From: a virus
Virus record (IMG/VR): IMGVR_UViG_3300020473_002212
Location: 1-44,049 of that record
Reading direction: 5' to 3' (one strand)
Length of the DNA: 44,049 bases
The notes under the pieces were generated by a model, which worked only from the letters and a program-made list of their open reading frames with translations, was not told where the DNA came from and ran no database searches. Shown here one piece after another: positions 37,401-44,049 of this stretch. Within the stretch, counting starts at the first letter, position 1. Every line of letters begins with the position of its first letter. The translations under genes and the position numbers were made by a program.

Positions 37401-39785
37401 CAGGTTGTGACGGCCAGCTCTCGCATTGATGCGTTATCAGGACAGATTGAAGATAAGGTCGACGTTGAGACCTGGACACAGGAAGGCGTGACACGAACCA
37501 ACGTCGAGAGTGTGCTGAACGGTATCGAAGCTTACGCGACCATGAAGGTCACTTATCAGGAAATAAATGAAGACGGGCTCATTGAGAAAGCAAATGATGC
37601 CGCCTTATTTATTGATGGCTATGAGGGGACGTTTACCAGCTATGTCGAGAGCCTGAACCAACGGCTCAATGAAGATGATGAAACCGTCAGTCAGCAATTT
37701 ACCACGGTAGAGAATAAGCTCGATGCGCAAGATGGAAGAATTCGCAGCCAGGCATTATCGACGTCCTCAACTCGTGAGGGCTTGGATTCCAACATTCTCG
37801 AAGACTTACAATCTGCTGTCGACTATGGCCTGTATCGATTTGACCAGCTCGATAAAGACGTCCGTTTCTCCTTAGCTATCGATGATCTACAAGCCATTAC
37901 AGGGCCCGAAGGGTCTATCGCGAAAAGCATCCAAAATTTGCAATCAATAACCCAGCAGGATGGTCAAGCGATTGAAGCACAGGCGCAACGTTTGGCATTA
38001 GCTGAGACAACGATTGATGGTTACGCGCGGGCATTACAGGTCATGAGTGCGCGTGTCGGTAACCAGGAAGAGTTTGCCAAAGCTCAGTTGGAACTTAATG
38101 CAAGCTATAACGAAACACTTGAAGCTTACGAAGCTTATGCTTTCTTAGGGGTTGAACAAGTGCAGAATGGCCGAGCGGTTCTGACCGGTGTGACCTTTGG
38201 CGGCTCACAGAATGCGATTAGTTTCCGCGGTGATGTGTTTCAGTGGGAAGACACGAAAGGCAACATGCTGCTTCATTACGATACGGATGAGGGTGTTGCC
38301 TACTTGAGAGCTAGGCTCGTACTTGGCGATGGTTTTACCGTCACGACTGAAGACGATATACGTGGTCTTGATGGTGAGCAAGGTCCACCCGGACCACAAG
38401 GACCTGAAGGTCCGGTTGGTCCGCAAGGCGTACCTGGTGAGCCTGGGGCAGATGGGCAAGTTTATTACACCTGGATCCGTTATGCCGATGGATCTTCCGG
38501 CCAGGGCATTAGCAACGACCCGACTGGCAAACTCTATATGGGGCTTGCTTACAACAAGACGAGCCCAACGGAATCGAACGACCCGGCTGATTACACGTGG
38601 ACACGCTTCCGCGGCGAAGATGGCACCGACGGCATTCAAGGCCCGCCCGGCGAAGACGGCCAGACAACGTACACATGGATTGCGTATTCTGATAACGCTG
38701 ACGGCTCCGGCATGTATCAAGTACCCACCAGCGACACGAAGTATATCGGTATCGCTACAAACAAGACGAAAGCCAGCGAGTCGAGCGACCCGTCAGATTA
38801 CACCTGGTCACGCTTTCGGGGTGAAGATGGGGCGCAGGGTCCACAAGGACCAGCCGGCAACGACGGTGCAACAGGACCAGGTTTTTTTGGTGCTCGCTAC
38901 GACACGATTAACTGGAGCCAAGGTTACTCCCGCTTTCATGCGTTAACAGGTCGCAACCCGATTCCGGGCGATATCTTTGTCCAAACGCTCACTGACGGCT
39001 CAGATTCATCTGCTCGTCAGCGCAACCACGAAAACAATGGTTGGGACCAAGTTGCTCTACAAATTAACGGTAGCATAGTTGCCACCGGAACCATTGCAGG
39101 TGACCGCTTTATTGCTGGCACTGAATTGAATTCACCTGTCATCAAATCGGGACGAGTTGAGCTCGTTGGTAGCAACTACATGAGCATACAAACAGCTACG
39201 CCATTTGGTCCTAACGAACTACTTGAGTGGAAAGGGCCGCGAAATAGCTACACGTTTGATGAAACAAATAAGCTAGTTAAATTTGACGGTCTTACCAAAG
39301 CCAACGCGCTTATGTATTTCAGCGAAGACGGCGACTACTACTTTGGCGGCTCAATAACAGCAGGCACACTCAAAAACGCGGTTCAGTCGACCCAGCTCGG
39401 CAATACGGATGTAACAGTTGGTCCCTTTGGTTCAAATGGTGGAATCATCGAGATTAAATGTTCAATAAATGCAGCCAAGAATACCGGGCTCATATCAGGG
39501 AACTGTCCATATCCAAGACCAACCGAACCTAGCGGAACGCTACGGCTTTATCGCCAAACCGCAGGCGGTGAAATACTAGTGGCCACAAAGAGTGTAAGTG
39601 GTTCTTACACGTGCTTGGAGGAAGGCTCAGAGCATATTGAGAATTGGCAATTAAGTGGCTCTTTCACATACACCGACAATCTTCAAACGACTTCGAATAG
39701 AACATATAGGCTCGAAGTTGAACACAATACCCCATTACTTCCAAACGGCTCACAAAGCCTGTCACTCATTACGGAGGAAGCATGA
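34458..39785 (+). CDS. Tail-tip / host-specificity protein with collagen-like repeats
   Basis: A 1775-aa lambda-J-type central fibre. N-terminus is Ala/Gly-rich and hydrophobic (~1-55), then the conserved baseplate part ([25 protein letters not shown]-type strand, [39 protein letters not shown]), hub domain to ~475, fibronectin-III-like domains (~485-670), a long coiled coil (~675-1220), and near 1305-1480 collagen-like G-x-y runs ([36 protein letters not shown]) alternating with two ~65-aa copies of a 'Y-T-W-I-x-Y-x-D' module. The C-terminus is a beta-rich receptor-binding head. Overlaps the next gene by ATGA. Confidence 0.92.
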   Translation: MPPAVAAVAAGYAAGAGALAAGLVTATGAAWAIGAAVAVGTAALQNSLKPDMPGVDESSREAQTLTTEPLQPRRGIYGETVVSGSIVGYGKRKMGDKEAHVVVITLAGHNIESAELYEVNGKPRPSGTTYQIFKGDQTTVSQTALQYCDGWTNEHIGFGVAYAVVTIPIDPEEMPSGLQNVTFKAKGKRIYDPRKDTTVGGDGPHRPNDETTWEWSDNTILCALDYQRFHGYKKLGLNKFDMAHIMDQANICDEMVTYNDTDGEQQSEKRFTCNGSWTFDQSPSRVLERIMSSCGGKPYRRGGKMYLQTASYHGMAEITLNDTDAAGEITITPHRELKERCNLVRASFQDPKKGFQPTDAPVITNSIYVDRDGMELEDDLQLNFTNSSTMAQRLMKYHLERNRAGMRLEFPCKSKGLLALAGTTVRVDLPNEGIDKEFIVQDWQFDFKTKKTKLLLEEESPELYSDSLVPSEGNVTPNTELPDFTRPDAPESVSFVVDSVSTHRQGYVTWSHPTPRAVTEYRVLVRKDGDDIVEYPVIARSGVQLKQDINGLDAGQYSIEVYARNRYDRTSVPATISLTLNEPSPPTSLGATAGNWEITLAPQLAGIGLGTMFEFAYGTPDNIIGRGASIVIPSLTPDTEHDVYARTVNILGQSAMRHETIRTTKDTSQIDPIIDQYTSRLDEVNSNFKSFVENEFTDLQQLVNDNAQEISVRFSNELFERERSDAAVLSSIIDAAASRGELRRRIERGEELIGAVLDVDPVSGTITNKAFKYADDRFTEAQLRLDGVASEINATVERLTFNEQRVTQLGAEINLLPGVIDQRATAIVADSIAALEPAHAFNFFDSAQGWTAVTGTITPGVNRVLLEIGDITNSGLAYNGQEYPVIRMSVRRTAGENWLGNVEVTFTDDTTESYPSIIEPVEVVDTDVIRIIDFTALSSYHGDIKALRITLGQDSTDTFELKSLSIGKPDAALQDLTNIQAQVVTASSRIDALSGQIEDKVDVETWTQEGVTRTNVESVLNGIEAYATMKVTYQEINEDGLIEKANDAALFIDGYEGTFTSYVESLNQRLNEDDETVSQQFTTVENKLDAQDGRIRSQALSTSSTREGLDSNILEDLQSAVDYGLYRFDQLDKDVRFSLAIDDLQAITGPEGSIAKSIQNLQSITQQDGQAIEAQAQRLALAETTIDGYARALQVMSARVGNQEEFAKAQLELNASYNETLEAYEAYAFLGVEQVQNGRAVLTGVTFGGSQNAISFRGDVFQWEDTKGNMLLHYDTDEGVAYLRARLVLGDGFTVTTEDDIRGLDGEQGPPGPQGPEGPVGPQGVPGEPGADGQVYYTWIRYADGSSGQGISNDPTGKLYMGLAYNKTSPTESNDPADYTWTRFRGEDGTDGIQGPPGEDGQTTYTWIAYSDNADGSGMYQVPTSDTKYIGIATNKTKASESSDPSDYTWSRFRGEDGAQGPQGPAGNDGATGPGFFGARYDTINWSQGYSRFHALTGRNPIPGDIFVQTLTDGSDSSARQRNHENNGWDQVALQINGSIVATGTIAGDRFIAGTELNSPVIKSGRVELVGSNYMSIQTATPFGPNELLEWKGPRNSYTFDETNKLVKFDGLTKANALMYFSEDGDYYFGGSITAGTLKNAVQSTQLGNTDVTVGPFGSNGGIIEIKCSINAAKNTGLISGNCPYPRPTEPSGTLRLYRQTAGGEILVATKSVSGSYTCLEEGSEHIENWQLSGSFTYTDNLQTTSNRTYRLEVEHNTPLLPNGSQSLSLITEEA

Positions 39786-41539
39786 GTACTCTTTGGACAG
39801 CTGCTTCGGTCACAGCGACCAACGGCTCTAATTTAATTACGGTTCAAAGCGGCGAGGACATCGCAGCTATTCGTGCGAACAGCTGGATAATGGTTGGCTC
39901 CGCACACATCATGGAAATTAAACGAACCTTCGTGACAGACTCAGGCGTTAAAACCATCGAACTATTCGATGACTGGGAGTTTGGCCCGGCAACTGGACAG
40001 CGCGCTACAGTCGCTCCGTCACTCGGCGAATTTAAAACGTTGGCCGATGATGTCCGTCGACTTATACAAATCGGAGAACAGCAGGTTAATACGGCCAGTG
40101 TTACACCAGAGCCAGGCTCATCAGTGAAGCGTTCGGAAAACGGCACAGTTAAGACCGCAGAGCCTCAGGATGATGCTGATGCAGTACGGTTACAGGATTT
40201 TGCGCCAGTAAAACAAAAAGGAGAAAGCAACGAACAGGCGATCTCATCTAACTCGCTGGCAATACTTCGCCAGAGAGCCATGGCCAAGTTAGAGCGTAAC
40301 GCTGTATTTCTCGGCAAATTTACCGAAGACCGAGTAGTTAAGTCAGCTGGCCTTTCAAAGATAGCCACCAGCGTTGCCGAAGGTATAACCTACACATCGC
40401 CCGACGGTATCACAGGTATTGCAGCAAACGGCACCATCGCGACGGCAGGGGTTAACGAACCGCCTATTGTTTACGACCCAGAAACGGGCGAATGTTTGGG
40501 GTTGCAGACTGCTCCGAATACGACGAACCTTTGGGAATACAGCGAGGATCTGACACAACCAGCCTGGAGTAAGCTAGGTGTGGCAAGCGCTGCCTTTTCG
40601 AGTTTAGATAGCCCTATAGTGAAAAATGGAACACCAGTAAAGTTTGGGAGGTTGGAAGCTGCCTCATCTGGGACGGGAGCATTGGCCGTCAGGCAGGCCA
40701 TTATTTTTTCAGATAGAAGTTCATTTCAAGTCGTTTTTAAGCCTGACCAAGCTACCAGTTTATTTTTTCGGTTAAGTGCAGCAAAGGACAGCCGAGTGGG
40801 CATAAATCCATTGTCTGGGGAAATCCAAAGCAACAACTTTATTGGCGATGTTGACATAAAACCACTACGGGGTGGGGCCTTTTTGATAACCGTTACTGAC
40901 TCCGGCCTCGGTAACTCGAATTATAACGCCGAGGTTTGGTTGTCTAAGTCAGGGTCAATCTCTACAGCCGGCGAGAGCTGGTCGGTGGGTGAAGGCGCTT
41001 ACTTGACTGGACTTCAAGCTGAGCAAGGTTACCCGTCCCCATACCAACCGACCGGTGCGAGTCAGCTTTCGCGTGGTGCCACTTACGGCCATTTTAGCAA
41101 TATTGAGCTTCCAAGCAGATTTTCGATCTACCTGGAAGCTGTCCTGACCACAGAACAGGAAAACTCTACTCCTTATATTTTTGGAATTTCAACCAATGAT
41201 GATACCACTAACTATGTTGGGGTTCTGCTCAGAACATATAACAGGCTAGATGCTCGGTCTAACGGCATCACTAGCTCCCCTAGTTTTGTTTTTCCCGAAG
41301 GCGATCCTTCAAGAATTTGCATAGCTTATGAAGGCGGCATGCTGTCGTTTTATGTAAATGGCGAACTGGTGGATTCTTTTAGTGTTGAGATCGACACTTC
41401 CGACATGACCCAAGTCACGCTCGGAGGACTCGCAAACAGTCTCGGTTTTGTCTCTAAGACAAAAATATATGAAGCTATAATTTCAGGTATGCGCCCGACC
41501 CAAGCGGAAGCTATCGCCCTAACAACGCTGGAGCAATAA
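39782..41539 (+). CDS. Tail fibre protein with lectin-like C-terminal domain
   Basis: A 585-aa protein coupled to the tip protein. The N-terminal ~110 residues ([40 protein letters not shown]) look like a virion attachment unit seen at the start of side-fibre proteins; ~115-215 is a polar stalk; ~225-420 and ~425-580 form two jelly-roll-type regions, the last with IELPSRFSIYLEAVLTTEQE, LSFYVNGELVDSFSVEIDTS and IYEAIISGMRPTQAEAIALT, similar to LamG/concanavalin-type lectin domains. Likely binds cell-surface glycan. Confidence 0.8.
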   Translation: MSTLWTAASVTATNGSNLITVQSGEDIAAIRANSWIMVGSAHIMEIKRTFVTDSGVKTIELFDDWEFGPATGQRATVAPSLGEFKTLADDVRRLIQIGEQQVNTASVTPEPGSSVKRSENGTVKTAEPQDDADAVRLQDFAPVKQKGESNEQAISSNSLAILRQRAMAKLERNAVFLGKFTEDRVVKSAGLSKIATSVAEGITYTSPDGITGIAANGTIATAGVNEPPIVYDPETGECLGLQTAPNTTNLWEYSEDLTQPAWSKLGVASAAFSSLDSPIVKNGTPVKFGRLEAASSGTGALAVRQAIIFSDRSSFQVVFKPDQATSLFFRLSAAKDSRVGINPLSGEIQSNNFIGDVDIKPLRGGAFLITVTDSGLGNSNYNAEVWLSKSGSISTAGESWSVGEGAYLTGLQAEQGYPSPYQPTGASQLSRGATYGHFSNIELPSRFSIYLEAVLTTEQENSTPYIFGISTNDDTTNYVGVLLRTYNRLDARSNGITSSPSFVFPEGDPSRICIAYEGGMLSFYVNGELVDSFSVEIDTSDMTQVTLGGLANSLGFVSKTKIYEAIISGMRPTQAEAIALTTLEQ

Positions 41540-41541
41540 TT

Positions 41542-41814
41542 ATGGATTTTGAGTATTCAGTAATCGGCCCTATGTATGACGTTAAGCCAATCCGCGACAA
41601 CGACGGCAACATCACTAACAGTCCGACCTACAAAGATGGCTGGCATGTTAATGCAACTGGAGAAGTGCCAGAATCATGGCTTCAATTTGAAATCGAGTCA
41701 CCAGCAACTCCATTGAGGAAAAACGCAGTTCAGGATACGCGGTATTTTGTGTTTCCTGGCCGAGAAGTATTTAGCAACCTTCTCGAAGATGAGCTGAGCT
41801 ATATGGGTTTTTAA
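41542..41814 (+). CDS. Small protein after the tail fibre (90 aa)
   Basis: A 90-aa acidic protein (GGAG at 8 nt from the ATG, 2 nt after the fibre stop). VIGPMYDVKPIRDNDGNITN, YKDGWHVNATGEVPESWLQF and RYFVFPGREVFSNLL are typical of short proteins following fibre genes, which may be assembly chaperones or capping pieces. No domain name that I can give with confidence. Confidence 0.65.
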   Translation: MDFEYSVIGPMYDVKPIRDNDGNITNSPTYKDGWHVNATGEVPESWLQFEIESPATPLRKNAVQDTRYFVFPGREVFSNLLEDELSYMGF

Positions 41815-41859
41815 ATTTTCTCAGTTACCCGAGTGACCTAAACTACTGCTTTTGATGAC

Positions 41860-42351
41860 TTATTTAGACAGCCGACTACTAATCGATTCTGCTAGTGAAA
41901 ATATCGTAGTCTTAGCTGCCGCGGCGCAGTTGTCAACGATAAACGAGGAAGATGAAGACTTTTTATCCCAAGATTTAAGATTTTCTGAGCTTCCATCGGG
42001 CTTTATAAGCGCGCCACTCAGTTCAACCTTATACGAAACATCGATAAACCCTGTTGCTGTGCAAGAAAAGCTATCTATTTTGAACTCTGCTTCAACGCTT
42101 TGAACTTTAGAACAAACAGCACCGGTCAATGAATCAGACAGCGGGGGAGCGATTGGAAAGGAATTAACTGTTGACCCGTGAGCATATAAATAACCTGGAT
42201 CTGCGCGTTTGTCGTCAACTGTAAAGCCGCAACTGGTGTTAGAGAAACCCGGCACTTCAAGTGTCTGAGTGCAAGCAGTTAAACCAAGTGACGACACACT
42301 GATTAATATAAAACTTAAATATTTAGGCGTGGCTTTATTTGTTAATGACAT
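41860..42351 (-). CDS. Lipoprotein at the right end of the prophage
   Basis: A 163-aa protein with signal YLSFILISVSSLGLTACTQ; lipobox LTAC places the acylated Cys at ~27, followed by Thr, so likely outer membrane. The mature part is Ser-rich with five more cysteines (e.g. TSCGFTVDD, VCSKVQ, SFSCTATGF, DNCAAA), suggesting disulfides. It is transcribed against the tail genes and stands next to the right junction, a typical place for lysogenic-conversion genes. Function unknown. It could be a chromosomal gene if the junction is to its left, but base composition argues for phage. Confidence 0.7.
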   Translation of the reverse strand: MSLTNKATPKYLSFILISVSSLGLTACTQTLEVPGFSNTSCGFTVDDKRADPGYLYAHGSTVNSFPIAPPLSDSLTGAVCSKVQSVEAEFKIDSFSCTATGFIDVSYKVELSGALIKPDGSSENLKSWDKKSSSSSFIVDNCAAAAKTTIFSLAESISSRLSK

Positions 42352-42675
42352 AGGTAATAGATAAATTAATTTTATTGTGATTGGAGCTTATCATACCAAT
42401 ACAGAGCTAATTAAGGGCTGAAAGTACAAAAATGTTTCTCATACTGCTCGTGCTAAATCTGTGCTATTAAATCTATCAAAAGATTTTAATTTTACGCAAC
42501 ACAGGATGGTTGCAGGTACTTAGCTCTTAATCGTGCCAGTAGAATGTGGGTTGAGAAGTTTGTTTTTTATTGTCTTCTGGAATGGATTGCATGTCTCATA
42601 CCGACTCAATTTAGTTGGTTTGGAGGCTACACCATTGTTTATGACCCTGCAATATGGGTTACCCAAGAGCGGCGC
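42352..42675. other. Right prophage/host junction region, no gene seen
   Basis: 324 bp, AT-rich for the first ~130 bp, then closer to host composition. I see no gene, no tRNA and no recognisable tRNA 3' end. The right attachment site must lie here or slightly to the left, but it cannot be defined without the left flank. The promoter of the lipoprotein gene is presumably in 42352-42450. Confidence 0.45.
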
Positions 42676-42695
42676 TTAAAGCCGCTCAATCTGGG
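42672..42695 (-). terminator. Terminator at the end of the 79-aa host gene
   Basis: GAGCGGC and GCCGCTC form a 7-bp stem with a 7-nt loop (GCTTAAA on the plus strand); the stop codon of the leftward gene is in the loop. No long T-run follows, so it is a possible terminator or mRNA end structure. Confidence 0.4.
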
Positions 42696-42915
42696 TGATT
42701 TTCAAATCGTATGCTTTGTAGAGTTTTTCCTCGAGGGTGCGATTGTCATCATGGTTGATTGCCAGTTCGGCATGGGGCAAAACACGTTCGGCGAGGCGGT
42801 GGGCGATTTCGTCGCGTAGTGCGCGGTCGCTATCCGAATGTTCAGCCGTGGGGACATTCAGTTGCACCTGCTCGGGTGCGCCGAGGTGATCATAGTTAAC
42901 GCGATAAGTGGGCAT
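42676..42915 (-). CDS. Chromosomal hypothetical protein (79 aa)
   Basis: A 79-aa acidic protein (MPTYRVNYDHLGAPEQVQLN, then LRDEIAHRLAERVLPHAELA) with an excellent SD (GGAGGT, 7-8 nt). Codon use and GC resemble the neighbouring asparaginase gene, to which it is divergent, so it is probably host DNA. No function recognised. The ~80-bp gap to the next gene holds both promoters. Confidence 0.6.
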   Translation of the reverse strand: MPTYRVNYDHLGAPEQVQLNVPTAEHSDSDRALRDEIAHRLAERVLPHAELAINHDDNRTLEEKLYKAYDLKITQIERL

Positions 42916-42996
42916 ACAGTTACCTCCAAAAACATTGCATTGTGGTTTCGATTACCCTGTAATGTGTAGTTCGAATCCCTCACTAAGGATAGAACG

Positions 42997-44049
42997 ATGA
43001 AAATAAAAACAACACTCACAATGCTTACGCTCGCATTAGCGGGAACGTTCACTACAGCGGCCGCGAATGCCGAAACGCACCAACAAACAGACCGTGAAAA
43101 ACCCATTGCACTGGTTATTCACGGTGGCGCAGGTACCATTACCCGAGCTAATTTGAGCGAGGAACAAGAGGCAGCGTACCACGCGAAACTCGAACAGGCA
43201 TTACAGGCGGGATACGCGGTACTTGAGCAAGGCGGCAGTAGCACTGATGCGGTGATTAGTGCGATTCAAGTGATGGAGGATTCCCCCTTATTTAATGCGG
43301 GCAAAGGCGCGGTGTATACCTGGGATGGCGAGCATGAACTTGATGCGTCTATTATGGACGGCGCAACGAGCAATGCAGGTGCTGTTGCTGGGGTTAAGAC
43401 GGTAAAAAGCCCGATTGAACTGGCGCGCACCATCATGGATAAGTCGGTGCATGTGATGCTCAGTGGCGATGGGGCGGCACAATTTGCTCAGCAGCAAGGT
43501 TTAGCCCAGGTTGATAATAGTTACTTTGATACTGACCATCGTTATCAGCAACTCATTGATGCAAAAGAAACGATTCGTAAAAGTGAGCAGCCCGAACAAC
43601 AAGCTTGGCGCTATCTCGATCTCGATTATAAATACGGCACCGTGGGCGCTGTTGCACTGGATCAGTCGGGTAACCTCAGTGCTGGTACATCAACCGGCGG
43701 GATGACCGCTAAGCGTTATGGTAGAATAGGGGATTCACCGATTATTGGCGCAGGAACTTGGGCAGACAATAGTAGTTGTGGTGTCTCCGCAACCGGTCAT
43801 GGCGAGTACTTTATTCGTTACCATGTAGCAGCGGATATCTGTGCACGAGTTAAGTACCAGAATCAAACGGTAGAAGAAGCGGGTGATGCAGTGATTCATG
43901 GTGTGTTAGAGCAAGCGGGTGGCACCGGAGGTGTCATTATCATGGATGCGCAAGGGCATATTGCTACACCGTTTAACACTGAAGGTATGTACCGTGGTTA
44001 TATTCGCAATGGCAACGTTCATACTGCGATTTACAAAGATGAGGATTAA
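42997..44049 (+). CDS. Isoaspartyl peptidase / L-asparaginase (Ntn hydrolase), exported
   Basis: A 350-aa chromosomal enzyme of the plant-type asparaginase family (peptidase T2). A signal peptide (MKIKTTLTMLTLALAGTFTT, cleavage after AAANA, ~25) sends it to the periplasm. Family motifs: ALVIHGGAGTI (37-47), SSTDAV, FNAGKGAVYTWDGEHELDAS, LDLDYKYG followed by T215, the residue freed by autocleavage at G214-T215 (YGTVGAVALD), and SAGTSTGGMTAKRYGRIGDS, which binds substrate. It hydrolyses beta-aspartyl dipeptides and L-asparagine. The gene is complete and ends at the window border. Confidence 0.93.
   Translation: MKIKTTLTMLTLALAGTFTTAAANAETHQQTDREKPIALVIHGGAGTITRANLSEEQEAAYHAKLEQALQAGYAVLEQGGSSTDAVISAIQVMEDSPLFNAGKGAVYTWDGEHELDASIMDGATSNAGAVAGVKTVKSPIELARTIMDKSVHVMLSGDGAAQFAQQQGLAQVDNSYFDTDHRYQQLIDAKETIRKSEQPEQQAWRYLDLDYKYGTVGAVALDQSGNLSAGTSTGGMTAKRYGRIGDSPIIGAGTWADNSSCGVSATGHGEYFIRYHVAADICARVKYQNQTVEEAGDAVIHGVLEQAGGTGGVIIMDAQGHIATPFNTEGMYRGYIRNGNVHTAIYKDED

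Noticed and set aside
38370-38890. CRISPR-like or tandem DNA repeat in the tip gene
   Set aside because: The periodicity follows Gly-x-y codons and module duplication; there are no conserved repeats with unique spacers. No CRISPR array was seen anywhere in the window.
38323-38946. 207-codon frame overlapping the tip gene
   Set aside because: Produced by the periodic collagen-like coding repeats in another frame; no start signal.
42352-42675. tRNA gene fragment as right attachment site
   Set aside because: I could not find a T-arm/acceptor-like 3' end here; the site cannot be defined without the left flank.

Overview
This window is an almost complete temperate-phage genome (prophage) followed by about 1.4 kb of bacterial chromosome. 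It opens at the start codon of a tyrosine integrase (1-1215) and closes at the stop codon of a chromosomal isoaspartyl peptidase/L-asparaginase with a signal peptide (42997-44049). The protein families, codon use and moderate GC content suggest a marine gammaproteobacterium of the Alteromonadales (Idiomarina-like); this is inference from sequence character, with no taxonomic marker in the window. The phage should be a tailed siphovirus: there is a tape measure protein and a tail-tip protein, but no sheath and no baseplate wedge genes.

Layout. (1) 1-1215: integrase, rightward. (2) 6847-1190: leftward early operon of tightly coupled genes: orf97, recT, a YqaJ/lambda-exonuclease-like nuclease, five small proteins (two with zinc-finger cysteines, one FtsK-gamma-like), a PapB-like regulator, ssb and an AlpA-like excisionase, which runs tail to tail into the integrase. 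It has a recognisable promoter and a roughly 250-nt leader containing a run of hairpins. (3) 7299-12271: AT-rich accessory block with two lipoproteins, a 63-aa protein, a three-gene leftward operon (YejK/NdpA-like protein, three-pass membrane protein, 105-aa protein) and a two-pass membrane protein of abortive-infection type. (4) 12249-13133: CI-like repressor with its control region; the repressor lacks the usual self-cleavage residues. (5) 13134-16322: rightward early genes: CII-like regulator, O-like initiator with iterons inside the gene, lambda-P-like helicase loader, a phage CsrA, RusA resolvase and a Mor-family late activator. (6) 16315-17896: lysis genes (membrane protein, M15 endopeptidase, 3-TM holin). 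(7) 17912-26984: terminase and a Mu-type head module (portal, F-like protein, protease/scaffold with an internal start, decoration protein, capsid, DUF1320, gpG-like, tail terminator). (8) 26981-41814: tail module with a G/GT programmed -1 frameshift, an 881-aa tape measure, a GTA-like tail-tip gene order and a 1775-aa collagen-repeat receptor-binding protein. (9) 41860-42351: a lipoprotein at the right end. (10) 42352 onward: the right phage/host junction (not resolvable here) and host genes.

The genome is a mosaic: lambda-like integration, recombination and replication, a Mu-like head and Mor activator without any transposase, and a gene-transfer-agent-like tail tip. Two small gene cassettes sit inside the structural operon (22225-22789 and 31589-32765). 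Both end at the same roughly 25-bp repeat followed by a hairpin that overlaps the start region of the next structural gene. The strongest candidates for undescribed biology are the YejK-like plus membrane-protein operon, the structured early leader paired with a probably non-cleavable repressor, and the repeat-bounded cassettes.
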